Assembly: GCA_041879425.1 (NCBI GenBank)
Contig: CP090854.1
Location: 2,666,001 to 2,730,000, forward strand
From: Vibrio pomeroyi
GTDB lineage: Bacteria > Pseudomonadota > Gammaproteobacteria > Enterobacterales > Vibrionaceae
Reading direction: 5' to 3'
Length of the DNA: 64,000 bases
The notes beneath the pieces were generated by a model. That model had not been told where the DNA came from and searched no databases. It saw nothing but the letters and a program-made list of their open reading frames with translations. Shown one piece after another: positions 7,630-15,426 of the stretch. How positions within the stretch are numbered: position 1 is the stretch's first letter; each line of letters starts with the position of its first letter. The position numbers were made by a program, and so were the translations under genes.

Positions 7630-9558
7630 TTATTCGGCAGCGGTTGAATGGTCTTTAGCTAAGAATTCTTTAATGACCCCTAAGTCACGTGTACGAGGGA
7701 TAGGCGGTAAACTCGCCAAAAATATGCCACCGTAATCGCGAGTCACCAATCGGTTATCGCAAATAATCAAAGCGCCATTATCGCGCTTATCACGTATCAA
7801 TCGGCCGACACCTTGCTTCAAGGTAATCACCGCGTCTGGCAACTGTACTTGTGCAAAAGGATCACCCCCTTTTAGCTTACAGTCCTCGATTCGAGCCTTA
7901 AGTAAAGGGTCATCAGGGGCCGTAAAGGGCAATTTATCGATGATAACACAGCTTAATGCATCGCCCCTAACATCTATCCCTTCCCAGAAAGCGCCTGTCG
8001 CTACGAGCAATGCGTTACCCAATTCCATGAACTCGGTTAAGGTTTTTTGCTTACTTGTCTCACCTTGCAATAGAACGGGAACCGTGAGGGTTTCTCGGAA
8101 TCGCTCGCCCAACTCTTTCATCATGCTGTGGGAAGTACACAAGAAGAAACAGCGGCCTTGGTTTTGCTCGATCACAGGTGTCAGCATTCGAACCAGCTTA
8201 TCGGCCAAACCCGGGCTATTCGGTTCTGGAAGATAGCGAGGCACACATAAACGTGCCTGATTCGGATAATCAAATGGGCTCGGCAGTGAAAACTGAGCCG
8301 ACGGCTTTAAGCCAAGTCGCGAAGTAAAGTGGTCGAAATCATCCGACACCGCCAAGGTTGCTGAGGTAAATACCCAAGCGCCCGGTTTAAGTTCGATTTG
8401 CTCGTGGAATTTATCCGCTACCGACAGTGGTGTGATGTGCAAAGCGAATTGCCTTGGCGTGGTGTCATACCAATAAGAGTATCCCGTAATCGACACATCG
8501 CACACACGTTCAATGCGTGACTTAATCATGTTTGCACGTTCAAAAGCCGTGTCTAACAGTTGGCTTCGACCCAAGGCTAATTTCAATACATCGACGGCCA
8601 GTTGCAGCGCATCTTGTAGGCGAACAAGTTCTCGTGCAATCGACTCAGATTTTAATGCCTCACGCCAGTTACCACGAAAGCCAGTATCGCCCAATACAAT
8701 GCGTAAATCGGCGGCAGACTGAACGAGCCTATCACCCACCTTTTGTAACTGTCGCATGTCTTTTGCTTCAGTTCGGTAGGCGATTTCGATGTCTTTAGCG
8801 AGCTCATTAATCTGTCGGCTCGACACAGACTGACCAAAGTATTGGCTGGCAATATCGGGAAGCTGATGCGCTTCATCGAAGATAAACACGTCGGCTTCTG
8901 GGATTAGCTCACCAAATCCAGTTTCTTTGATCGCTAAATCGGCTAGGAACAGGTGGTGGTTTACGACAACCACATCGGAATCCATCGCTTTTTTACGCGC
9001 TTTAAGCACAAAGCAATCGGTATAGCTTGGACACTCTTTACCTAAGCAGTTGTCGTTGGTAGAAGTAATCGTAGGAATAATTGGGCTGTCTTCTGCAATA
9101 TCATCACAATCACCTAAATCACCCGTTTGTGTCGCAGACGACCAACTACGAACTTTCACCAATTGTGCTAGCAATGTGGGATCGGTGTGAGTGCCATGAC
9201 TCTCGATCATTTGGCGACTCAGCCTATCCAAACACAAATAGTTAGAACGTCCTTTGAGTAACGCAACCTGACCATAAAAGCCAAGCGCATCGACCATTAG
9301 CGGTAAATCGCGATGAAACAGCTGTTCTTGAAGGTTTTTAGACCCCGTACTAATGATGGTTTTCTTGCCACTAAGCAGCGCAGGCACTAAGTAAGCAAAC
9401 GTCTTACCGGTACCTGTACCCGCTTCAACAACCAATTGGCTTTGTTTTTCAATAGCTTGTGAAACCGCTTCAGCCATGTCTAACTGAGCTTGTCTTGGTT
9501 GAAACCCAGGGATTGCTTTGCCCAGAGCGCCATCAGCAGAAAACGTTTTAGATATCAT
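7630..9558 (-). CDS. yoaA: ATP-dependent DNA helicase YoaA (XPD/DinG-like)
   Basis: Superfamily 2 iron-sulfur helicase, 642 residues. Walker A VEAGTGTGKTFAYL lies at about residues 44-57 and the DEAH box in VFIFDEAHQLPD. Cysteines SNYLCL, DNCLGKECPSYTDC supply the 4Fe-4S cluster typical of XPD-like enzymes. C-terminal motifs include LLVATGAFWEGIDVRG and QGVGRLIRDKRDNG (motif VI). In E. coli YoaA works with the HolC (chi) subunit of DNA polymerase III in repair of stalled forks. The neighbouring tsaB matches the E. coli context. Confidence 0.95.
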   Translation of the reverse strand: MISKTFSADGALGKAIPGFQPRQAQLDMAEAVSQAIEKQSQLVVEAGTGTGKTFAYLVPALLSGKKTIISTGSKNLQEQLFHRDLPLMVDALGFYGQVALLKGRSNYLCLDRLSRQMIESHGTHTDPTLLAQLVKVRSWSSATQTGDLGDCDDIAEDSPIIPTITSTNDNCLGKECPSYTDCFVLKARKKAMDSDVVVVNHHLFLADLAIKETGFGELIPEADVFIFDEAHQLPDIASQYFGQSVSSRQINELAKDIEIAYRTEAKDMRQLQKVGDRLVQSAADLRIVLGDTGFRGNWREALKSESIARELVRLQDALQLAVDVLKLALGRSQLLDTAFERANMIKSRIERVCDVSITGYSYWYDTTPRQFALHITPLSVADKFHEQIELKPGAWVFTSATLAVSDDFDHFTSRLGLKPSAQFSLPSPFDYPNQARLCVPRYLPEPNSPGLADKLVRMLTPVIEQNQGRCFFLCTSHSMMKELGERFRETLTVPVLLQGETSKQKTLTEFMELGNALLVATGAFWEGIDVRGDALSCVIIDKLPFTAPDDPLLKARIEDCKLKGGDPFAQVQLPDAVITLKQGVGRLIRDKRDNGALIICDNRLVTRDYGGIFLASLPPIPRTRDLGVIKEFLAKDHSTAAE

Positions 9559-9712
9559 AGAGTACGAAGTTTAGAAAAAGTGAAGGCGAATTATGGCAGG
9601 TTTAGTGAGCCGGCGCGAATCAAGAATGACTTCGCACCGGAGGTGTTTGGTTTAGTTTGATTTGGTCTGAGCGTCCTGAAAAGAGAAAGGAACAGAAATC
9701 AAAGAAAGGGTT

Positions 9713-9913
9713 TTATTTACGGCTGAGGTAACGCGACAACCAAGGGGCGCCTTCAAATTGGTTCTCGCAAGGCTGCATGGCTTTCGCAGCATCAGTTGGT
9801 GAGGTTTTACTTTCCCACATTTCATCTAAAACATTACCATCTAACTCCGTACCACCCGCCAATGAATTCACTCGCTTGCAGTACAGTTTTTTTGCTAGTA
9901 ACTCTTTATCCAT
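9713..9913 (-). CDS. Small hypothetical protein
   Basis: A 66-residue polypeptide (MDKELLAKKLYCKRVNSL...) not recognised. It is soluble-looking, with two cysteines (LYCKR and QPCENQF), and ends PWLSRYLSRK. The ATG at 9913 has a GAGGTG ribosome site seven bases upstream, which supports real translation; a GTG three codons earlier overlaps that site and is unlikely. It stands alone between yoaA and the divergent purU. Confidence 0.68.
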   Translation of the reverse strand: MDKELLAKKLYCKRVNSLAGGTELDGNVLDEMWESKTSPTDAAKAMQPCENQFEGAPWLSRYLSRK

Positions 9914-10188
9914 AAGTATCACCTCTATTTTTGGCCAAGGCGTAAATGCCTCGGTTGAAGTTCAAATGCGTACTACGGTCAAAACTTTAAAAATGAAGCT
10001 TCTGCCTGTTTTCCTATCTAAAAACTGATATTTCCACATCAAACAATTTATCAAAGCGATAAATGAGCAGCAGAATTTGTTGAAACCAACTTGATAATAG
10101 ATTAATTATAACGGTGATATTGCGGCTCAGTTCACCGTTCGACGGCCTGCATTTAATTTAAAGAATAAAAATATTTCATGGAAGTAAG

Positions 10189-11028
10189 ATGCAAATGGAA
10201 AGAAAAACTTTACTAACACATTGTACTGATGCCCCAGGCCTCATCTCGAAGATCACCAACATTTGTTACAAACACCAACTCAATATTGTGCACAACAATG
10301 AGTTCGTAGATAACACCAGCGGTCACTTCTTTATGCGCACGGAGCTAGAGGGTTACTTCAATGACGAAACCTTGCTAGCCGATTTAGACCAAGCGCTGCC
10401 AGAGAATGCGAAACGTAAGCTAATGAGCTCTTCTCGCAAACGTGTTGTGATTCTTGTGACCAAAGAAGCGCACTGCCTTGGCGACATTCTAATGAAGAAT
10501 TTCGATGGCAGTTTAGACGTGGAAATCGCAGCCGTTGTTGGCAACTATGACATTCTACAAAGCCTAACCGAGCGTTTTGATATTCCTTATCACCATGTTT
10601 CACACGAAGGTATGAACCGTGAAGAGCATGAGCAGAAAATGCTAGAAGTGATTGACCAATACGAGGCTGATTACCTTGTTTTGGCTAAGTACATGCGAGT
10701 GCTGACTCCGGGGTTTGTTGAAAAGTACAACCACAAGATCATCAACATCCACCACAGCTTCTTGCCTGCATTCATTGGTGCTAAGCCATACCAGCAGGCT
10801 TATGAGCGCGGCGTAAAAATCATTGGCGCAACGGCGCACTTCGTGACAAACGATCTCGATGAAGGCCCAATCATTAAGCAAGACGTTATTCCAGTGGATC
10901 ATAACTTCAGCGCGAAAGACATGGCGCAAGCGGGTCGTGACGTAGAGAAGAATGTTCTAAGTAAAGCGCTAAACAAGGTGATCAACGATCACGTGTTTGT
11001 TTACGGCAACAAGACTGTGATTCTGTAA
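10189..11028 (+). CDS. purU: Formyltetrahydrofolate deformylase PurU
   Basis: Hydrolyses 10-formyl-THF to THF and formate, balancing one-carbon pools and supplying formate for PurT. The 279-residue protein has an N-terminal ACT regulatory domain (TLLTHCTDAPGLISKITNICY, residues 8-28) and a formyltransferase-like catalytic domain. Active-site residues are seen in IINIHHSFLPAFIGAKPY, IGATAHFVTNDLDEGPII and Asn in NIHH. Start ATG has GGAAG upstream; a second ATG two codons later is possible. A strong terminator follows at 11067-11106. Confidence 0.97.
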   Translation: MQMERKTLLTHCTDAPGLISKITNICYKHQLNIVHNNEFVDNTSGHFFMRTELEGYFNDETLLADLDQALPENAKRKLMSSSRKRVVILVTKEAHCLGDILMKNFDGSLDVEIAAVVGNYDILQSLTERFDIPYHHVSHEGMNREEHEQKMLEVIDQYEADYLVLAKYMRVLTPGFVEKYNHKIINIHHSFLPAFIGAKPYQQAYERGVKIIGATAHFVTNDLDEGPIIKQDVIPVDHNFSAKDMAQAGRDVEKNVLSKALNKVINDHVFVYGNKTVIL

Positions 11029-11066
11029 GTTGCTTATGTAAAGCCGACTTACAGTTAGCACCCAAT

Positions 11067-11106
11067 AAAAAACGCGCAATAGGGTTAACCCATTGCGCGT
11101 TTTTTG
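11067..11106 (+). terminator. Terminator of purU
   Basis: Long hairpin AACGCGCAAT ... ATTGCGCGTT flanked by A6 and T6 runs, so it can work in both directions. Confidence 0.9.
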
Positions 11107-11131
11107 TATCTGATGATAAGACTAGCTTTAT

Positions 11132-11173
11132 GAGATTCCCGACCACGCTCCTTCGTCGCTATCGGGAATGACG
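11132..11173. repeat. Interspersed palindromic repeat, unit 1 of an inverted pair
   Basis: GAGATTCCCGA ... TCGGGAATGACG with the internal CTCCTTCGTCGCT block. The same family occurs at 11256, 14143, 14244-14560, 36304 and 36361. Confidence 0.75.
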
Positions 11174-11255
11174 TGTTTTCTAATCCACAAAAGCTACAAC
11201 TCGAAAAACGTCGGCTAAACCGAGTGACAGCATGGCACAAGTCCAATTCGTATCC

Positions 11256-11291
11256 GTCATTCCGACGAGCCTAAGCGAGATCAGGAATCTC
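11256..11291. repeat. Interspersed palindromic repeat, unit 2 (opposite orientation)
   Basis: GTCATTCCGACGAGCC ... CAGGAATCTC, inverted relative to the unit at 11132. The two occupy most of the 281-base spacer between purU and yecM, in which no gene is seen. Confidence 0.72.
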
Positions 11292-11309
11292 TTTCTTGTT
11301 AACTCTCGA

Positions 11310-11906
11310 CTAAGCCTGCTCTGACTCCACAATCTTCTTCAATGAATGTGGGTGCAGCTTGATGCAAACCCCTTGATGTTTAAATGCAACCGTTGGGTTA
11401 TTCAAACGTTCACCCTCGCCTTTCGGACTAGAGAGTTTGATCTTAATACCTTGCTCCGCTAAAGAGTCGAACTTAACCGCGAACTCTGGGTAAGTCTCTT
11501 TAAGATCCGCTAAATATTCATCAGCCGTTTGTGCATGAGAAGGAATCACGAACTCAACGTGTTCCCAATCTTGGCTCGGGTAAATCTTGCCTTCTGCCGG
11601 GTATGGCAACTCTAAGTATTCAATCTTCCAACCAAGGCTTTGCAGTGGTTCATCAAAAGCAATCACCACAATTGGACGACCGTTGATCATCGCCTCTGAA
11701 ATCGTAGAACCGTACTCAGACCATGCTTGGTGCGCAGATTTCGCCAGCTCAGTTTCATTGATTCTTAGTGCAATATGATCCGCTTCAGCAAAGCTTAAAT
11801 CCAAACCCAGCGTATTTCCTAGGTTCTCAATTTTCGCCATAAACGTATCAAGGCGGGCAATCATTTGTTGTGGTTCGAGTTCGGCTTGCTTGAGGCTCAT
11901 CGTCAT
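11310..11906 (-). CDS. yecM: VOC-superfamily protein YecM
   Basis: A 198-residue protein resembling E. coli YecM, a vicinal-oxygen-chelate fold protein with possible metal binding but unknown reaction. Shared blocks are LGLDLSFAEADHIALR, EAMINGRPI, LELPYPAEGKIYP, WEHVEFVIP, SSPKGEGERLNNPT and the C-terminal IKLHPHSLKKIVESEQ. Candidate metal ligands are the His in ADHIALR, Glu in EHVEFV and His in LHPHS. It is divergent from argS, the same neighbour as in E. coli, which supports orthology. Confidence 0.92.
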   Translation of the reverse strand: MTMSLKQAELEPQQMIARLDTFMAKIENLGNTLGLDLSFAEADHIALRINETELAKSAHQAWSEYGSTISEAMINGRPIVVIAFDEPLQSLGWKIEYLELPYPAEGKIYPSQDWEHVEFVIPSHAQTADEYLADLKETYPEFAVKFDSLAEQGIKIKLSSPKGEGERLNNPTVAFKHQGVCIKLHPHSLKKIVESEQA

Positions 11907-12253
11907 TGTCTGTGTTCTCCAATTTATGGCAGCATGTTATCAGTTTTGCTTTCTTCAACAAGCGTTGCTTTGGCAAAATATACTCAATAAGTATGCTCAT
12001 TCGACTCCTTAAACATTCAAACTCGGCTTGGCAAAAGTTGTTTGTCAAAAACCCCTGAGGAAATGTTAATTTTCTATCAATTCGACCTATAAGAAACCGC
12101 ACAAAATTGGTATGATTACCGCCATTTCTGTGAACTTAAACAGAGTCTGCTGCTGATTTTGGCATTAAATCGTTAACTAGAAGCATAATTAACCAATTTA
12201 ATGACCAAGAATTAACGGCCACTCTTATCATCCTTGAATTGAAGGAAACGCGT
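11907..12253. promoter_or_regulatory. Divergent yecM/argS intergenic region with extended -10 promoter
   Basis: No gene is seen here. TGGTATGAT at 12108-12116 is an extended -10 element reading toward argS, with no good -35 at normal spacing. The remainder is AT-rich leader. An AAGGA ribosome site precedes the argS GTG. Confidence 0.5.
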
Positions 12254-13987
12254 GTGAATATCCAAGCACTTATTAATGACAAAGTATCTCAGGCTCTAGA
12301 AGCCGCTGGCGCACCTGCAGGCTCTCCTGCTGCTGTTCGTCAATCTGCAAAACCACAGTTTGGTGACTACCAAGCAAACGGCGTTATGGGCGTTGCTAAA
12401 CGACTAGGCACTAACCCACGAGAATTTGCTCAAAAAGTATTGGACGTTCTAAACCTAGACGGTATCGCGTCTAAAGTTGAAATCGCAGGTCCGGGTTTCC
12501 TAAACATCTTCCTAGATGAAGCTTTCCTAGCAAAACAAGCAGACGCAGCATTGGCTGACTCTCGCCTTGGTGTTGCCGTTGCTGAAACGCAAACTATTGT
12601 TGCGGATTACTCTGCGCCAAACGTTGCTAAAGAAATGCACGTTGGCCACCTACGTTCAACGATCATCGGTGATGCAGTTGTTCGTACTCTAGAATTCCTA
12701 GGCCACAACGTTATCCGTGCTAACCACATCGGCGACTGGGGTACTCAATTCGGTATGCTTATCGCAAACCTTGAGCGCGTTCAGGCTGAATCTGGTGAAG
12801 TTTCAATGGAACTTGCTGACCTTGAAGGCTTCTACCGTGAATCTAAAAAGCTTTACGATGAAGACGAAGAGTTCGCAGTTAAAGCACGTGGCTACGTTGT
12901 TAAACTGCAAAGCGGCGACGAGTTCTGCGCAGAAATGTGGAAGAAGCTTGTTGACGTTACAATGATTCAAAACCAACGCAACTACGATCGTCTAAACGTG
13001 TCTCTAACGCGTGATGACGTAATGGGCGAAAGCATGTACAACCACATGCTGCCAACTATCGTTGCGGATCTGAAAGAGCAAGGTCTTGCTAAAGAAGATG
13101 ACGGCGCACAAGTTGTATTCCTAGACGAATACAAAAACAAAGATGGTGACCCAATGGGCGTTATCATCCAGAAACGTGACGGCGGCTTCCTTTACACAAC
13201 AACCGACATTGCTTGTGCAAAATACCGTTTTGAAGAACTAGGCGCAGACCGCGTTCTTTACTTCATCGACTCACGTCAACACCAGCACCTAATGCAAGCT
13301 TGGACTATCGTTCGTAAAGCAGGTTACATCCCAGAATCTGTTTCTCTTGAGCACCACGCATTCGGCATGATGCTAGGTAAAGACGGTAAGCCATTCAAGA
13401 CTCGTGCAGGTGGTACGGTTCGTCTTGCTGACCTTCTTGATGAAGCAGAAGTTCGTGCAGCACAGCTGATCGAATCTAAGAACCCTGAACTAGCAGAAGA
13501 CGAGAAGAAAGCGATCGCAAACACAGTTGCAATGGCAGCGGTTAAGTACGCAGACCTTTCTAAGCACCGTACTACTGACTACGTGTTCGATTGGGACAAC
13601 ATGCTTGCGTTTGAAGGTAACACAGCACCGTACATGCAGTACGCGTACACTCGTGTTGCTTCTGTATTCGCTAAAGCTGGCGTTTCTATGGACTCTCTTG
13701 AAGGTGAAATCAAAATCACTGAAGAGAAAGAGAAAGCACTTATCGCGAAACTTCTACAATTTGAAGAAGCGGTACAGTCTGTTGCTCGTGAAGGTCAACC
13801 ACACATCATGTGTAGCTACCTATTCGAACTAGCAGGTCAATTCTCTAGCTTCTACGAAGCATGCCCTATCCTAGTTGCTGAAGATGAAACTGTTAAACAG
13901 AGCCGTCTGAAGCTTGCTGCACTAACTGCGAAGACAATCAAGCAAGGTCTATCGCTTCTAGGCATCGATACTCTAGAGCGTATGTAA
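12254..13987 (+). CDS. argS: Arginyl-tRNA synthetase
   Basis: Class I aminoacyl-tRNA synthetase charging tRNA-Arg. The GTG at 12254 ([11 protein letters not shown]) gives 577 residues, the E. coli length, with an AAGGAA site upstream; a TTG five codons earlier overlaps that site. Domains: N-terminal tRNA D-loop recognition domain ([17 protein letters not shown]), HIGH-type signature [15 protein letters not shown], catalytic core ([30 protein letters not shown]) and a C-terminal anticodon-binding helical domain ending LGIDTLERM. As in most ArgRS, the KMSKS lysine is not obvious. Confidence 0.98.
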   Translation: MNIQALINDKVSQALEAAGAPAGSPAAVRQSAKPQFGDYQANGVMGVAKRLGTNPREFAQKVLDVLNLDGIASKVEIAGPGFLNIFLDEAFLAKQADAALADSRLGVAVAETQTIVADYSAPNVAKEMHVGHLRSTIIGDAVVRTLEFLGHNVIRANHIGDWGTQFGMLIANLERVQAESGEVSMELADLEGFYRESKKLYDEDEEFAVKARGYVVKLQSGDEFCAEMWKKLVDVTMIQNQRNYDRLNVSLTRDDVMGESMYNHMLPTIVADLKEQGLAKEDDGAQVVFLDEYKNKDGDPMGVIIQKRDGGFLYTTTDIACAKYRFEELGADRVLYFIDSRQHQHLMQAWTIVRKAGYIPESVSLEHHAFGMMLGKDGKPFKTRAGGTVRLADLLDEAEVRAAQLIESKNPELAEDEKKAIANTVAMAAVKYADLSKHRTTDYVFDWDNMLAFEGNTAPYMQYAYTRVASVFAKAGVSMDSLEGEIKITEEKEKALIAKLLQFEEAVQSVAREGQPHIMCSYLFELAGQFSSFYEACPILVAEDETVKQSRLKLAALTAKTIKQGLSLLGIDTLERM

Positions 13988-13989
13988 GC

Positions 13990-14048
13990 GATTCGAGATT
14001 CGAGATTCGAGATTCGAGATTCGAGATTCGAGATTCGAGATTCGAGAT
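13990..14048. repeat. Heptamer tandem array (GATTCGA) x8
   Basis: Eight perfect head-to-tail copies of GATTCGA plus GAT, starting two bases after the argS stop codon and ending before its terminator, so it is part of the argS mRNA 3' end. A one-base variant of the same heptamer is found at 18395 and 36214. Confidence 0.97.
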
Positions 14049-14054
14049 AATTAG

Positions 14055-14088
14055 AAAGGTTGACGTGAAAGCGTCAACCTTTTGTTTT
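14055..14088 (+). terminator. Terminator of argS
   Basis: Perfect 11-bp stem AAAGGTTGACG / CGTCAACCTTT followed by TTGTTTTA. Confidence 0.9.
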
Positions 14089-14142
14089 ATCTGGCGGTTA
14101 CGTTTACTTAGCACGTTCTGTTACCCACCAACATCCTCAACA

Positions 14143-14187
14143 AGAGATCTCCTATTACGCTCCTTCGTCGCTCTAGGAGATGACGGG
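14143..14187. repeat. Interspersed palindromic repeat (inverted unit)
   Basis: GAGATCTCCTATTACGCTCC ... TAGGAGATGACGGG. Same family and same internal CTCCTTCGTCGCT block as the unit at 11132, facing the array that follows. Confidence 0.72.
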
Positions 14188-14243
14188 AATGGGAGTCGTG
14201 AATCCAAGACAGCATCAATGATGCACCATCACTCTCCTCCCCC

Positions 14244-14560
14244 GTCATTCCCTGCAGTGAAGGACGAACGTGACCGGGAATCTCCCAAAAATGCGTAACC
14301 ACAGCAAACCAATTCGTTATCACTTTCCCAACCGTCACTCCCTACAGTGAGGGGCGAACGTGATAGGGAATATCCGAAAAGCACGTAACAACAGCAAACC
14401 AAATCGTTATCACTCTCCCCAACACGTCACTCCCTGCAGTGAGGAACGAACGCGATAGGGAGTATCCTAAAAGCACGTAACACCAACAAACCAATTCGTT
14501 GTCACTATCCCCACCCGTCATTCCCTACAGTGAGGGACGAACGTGATAGGGAATCTGCTT
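14244..14560 (+). repeat. Tandem array of a ~91-bp unit containing the palindromic repeat
   Basis: Four copies of the core GTCAYTCCCTRCAGTGARG ... GGGAATMTC begin at 14244, 14334, 14426 and 14517 (periods 90, 92 and 91). The first three are followed by a conserved spacer containing GCACGTAAC..CAGCAAACCAA and TCGTTATCACT. Copies diverge by a few substitutions, so the array is not freshly made. No leader or conserved short direct repeat of CRISPR type is present. Confidence 0.9.
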
Positions 14561-14632
14561 ATTGAGAGCGAAGCGCTAGCCACATCTCTGTTCCAACCTT
14601 ATACTCAAGTAAAACAATTAATTGGAAAGATC

Positions 14633-15061
14633 ATGAGCTTCGAACTTCATCCTCAATTGGCAAAAGACACCACCGTTATTGGCGAATTCCCACTTAGCCT
14701 TGCACTTCTGCACAAAGACAACGCTGTACCTTGGGTTATCTTGGTACCAAAACGTGCCAACTTAAAAGAACTACACCACTTACCAATGAAAGAACAACAG
14801 CAGTTCTTACATGAGTCTCAAGCGGTAAGCCAAGCTCTAGAAGCCACATTCAAACCAGACAAACTAAACCTAGGCGCGCTAGGTAATATGGTGCCTCAAC
14901 TGCACATTCACCATATTGCACGCTTCAAAGATGACATCGCATGGCCAGGTCCTGTATGGGGTAACACCAAAGGCGAGCAACGCAGTGAAGAAGATCAAGC
15001 CGCTATTCTGACCCGTATTCAAAACGTGCTGTCACTGAGCTCTATCTTCAAGAAAGCGTAA
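14633..15061 (+). CDS. HIT family protein
   Basis: A 142-residue histidine-triad hydrolase/transferase-superfamily protein. The triad region reads QLHIHHIARF, close to the HxHxHxx motif, preceded by KLNLGALGNMVPQ. HIT proteins cleave nucleotide phosphoramidates or related bonds; the substrate here is unknown. The ATG at 14633 (MSFELHPQL) is chosen, with GGAAAGATC upstream; an in-frame GTG at 14543 would begin inside the repeat array and is rejected. A terminator follows at 15120. Confidence 0.92.
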   Translation: MSFELHPQLAKDTTVIGEFPLSLALLHKDNAVPWVILVPKRANLKELHHLPMKEQQQFLHESQAVSQALEATFKPDKLNLGALGNMVPQLHIHHIARFKDDIAWPGPVWGNTKGEQRSEEDQAAILTRIQNVLSLSSIFKKA

Positions 15062-15119
15062 TTCGAGCCTCTCGTTAAGCTTCAAACCAGAGAGTTCAGA
15101 AAAGACACATAACAAAAAA

Positions 15120-15150
15120 CCGCTTATCTAAAATAGATAAGCGGCTTTTT
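15120..15150. terminator. Bidirectional terminator between the HIT gene and feoC
   Basis: Stem CCGCTTATCTA / TAGATAAGCGG with A-run before and T5 after, placed between convergent genes. Confidence 0.9.
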
Positions 15151-15195
15151 AATTTTCTAACCTCGCCGTTTTCAACGAGTGTATGCAGATCTGAA

Positions 15196-15426
15196 CTACA
15201 TCATCACGTTAAGCGACAAACCATCTTGTTTGCTAATGGTGTAACGAATGCGCGTTGTATGACCATGCTTGTTAGTATCAACCAAGCGAGAAATTTTCCC
15301 TTTCTTGACCCACACACCCAACATCGCATCGACGCCATCTTCACTCATGCCAAACTTTGCAGCAAGCTCTTTACGAGCCGCGACACCTTGGCTGTCTATG
15401 TATTGATGAAGTTCAGTTAAGATCAT
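15196..15426 (-). CDS. feoC: Ferrous iron transport protein FeoC
   Basis: A 76-residue winged-helix-like protein starting MILTELHQYIDSQG, with a LAAKFGMSEDGVDAMLGVWVKKGKI helix-turn-helix segment. Unlike E. coli FeoC it has no cysteines, so it cannot hold an iron-sulfur cluster; this matches what is known for Vibrio cholerae FeoC, which instead associates with FeoB and is needed for the Feo complex. Its ATG overlaps the feoB stop codon by four bases (ATGA), so translation is coupled. Confidence 0.93.
   Translation of the reverse strand: MILTELHQYIDSQGVAARKELAAKFGMSEDGVDAMLGVWVKKGKISRLVDTNKHGHTTRIRYTISKQDGLSLNVMM

Larger units (their letters stand above)
14089..14632. other. Gene-free repeat region between argS and the HIT gene
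   Basis: About 540 bases with no supported gene. It holds one inverted palindromic unit (14143-14187), the tandem array at 14244-14560, and the presumed HIT promoter and leader after 14560. Short open frames across the repeats have no ribosome sites and repeat-derived composition. Confidence 0.75.

Noticed and set aside
12239..12253. TTG start for argS
   Set aside because: It overlaps the ribosome site of the GTG at 12254, which gives the exact family length and N-terminus.
13990..14048. Coding repeat or CRISPR from heptamers
   Set aside because: Pure 7-bp tandem repeat directly after a stop codon; no spacers and no supported reading frame.
14244..14560. CRISPR-like array
   Set aside because: Unit is ~91 bp with conserved sequence throughout, including the intervals; there are no unique spacers and no cas genes in the window.
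14543..14632. GTG start for the HIT gene inside the repeat array
   Set aside because: Would add 30 residues encoded by repeat DNA; the ATG at 14633 has a ribosome site and the family N-terminus.
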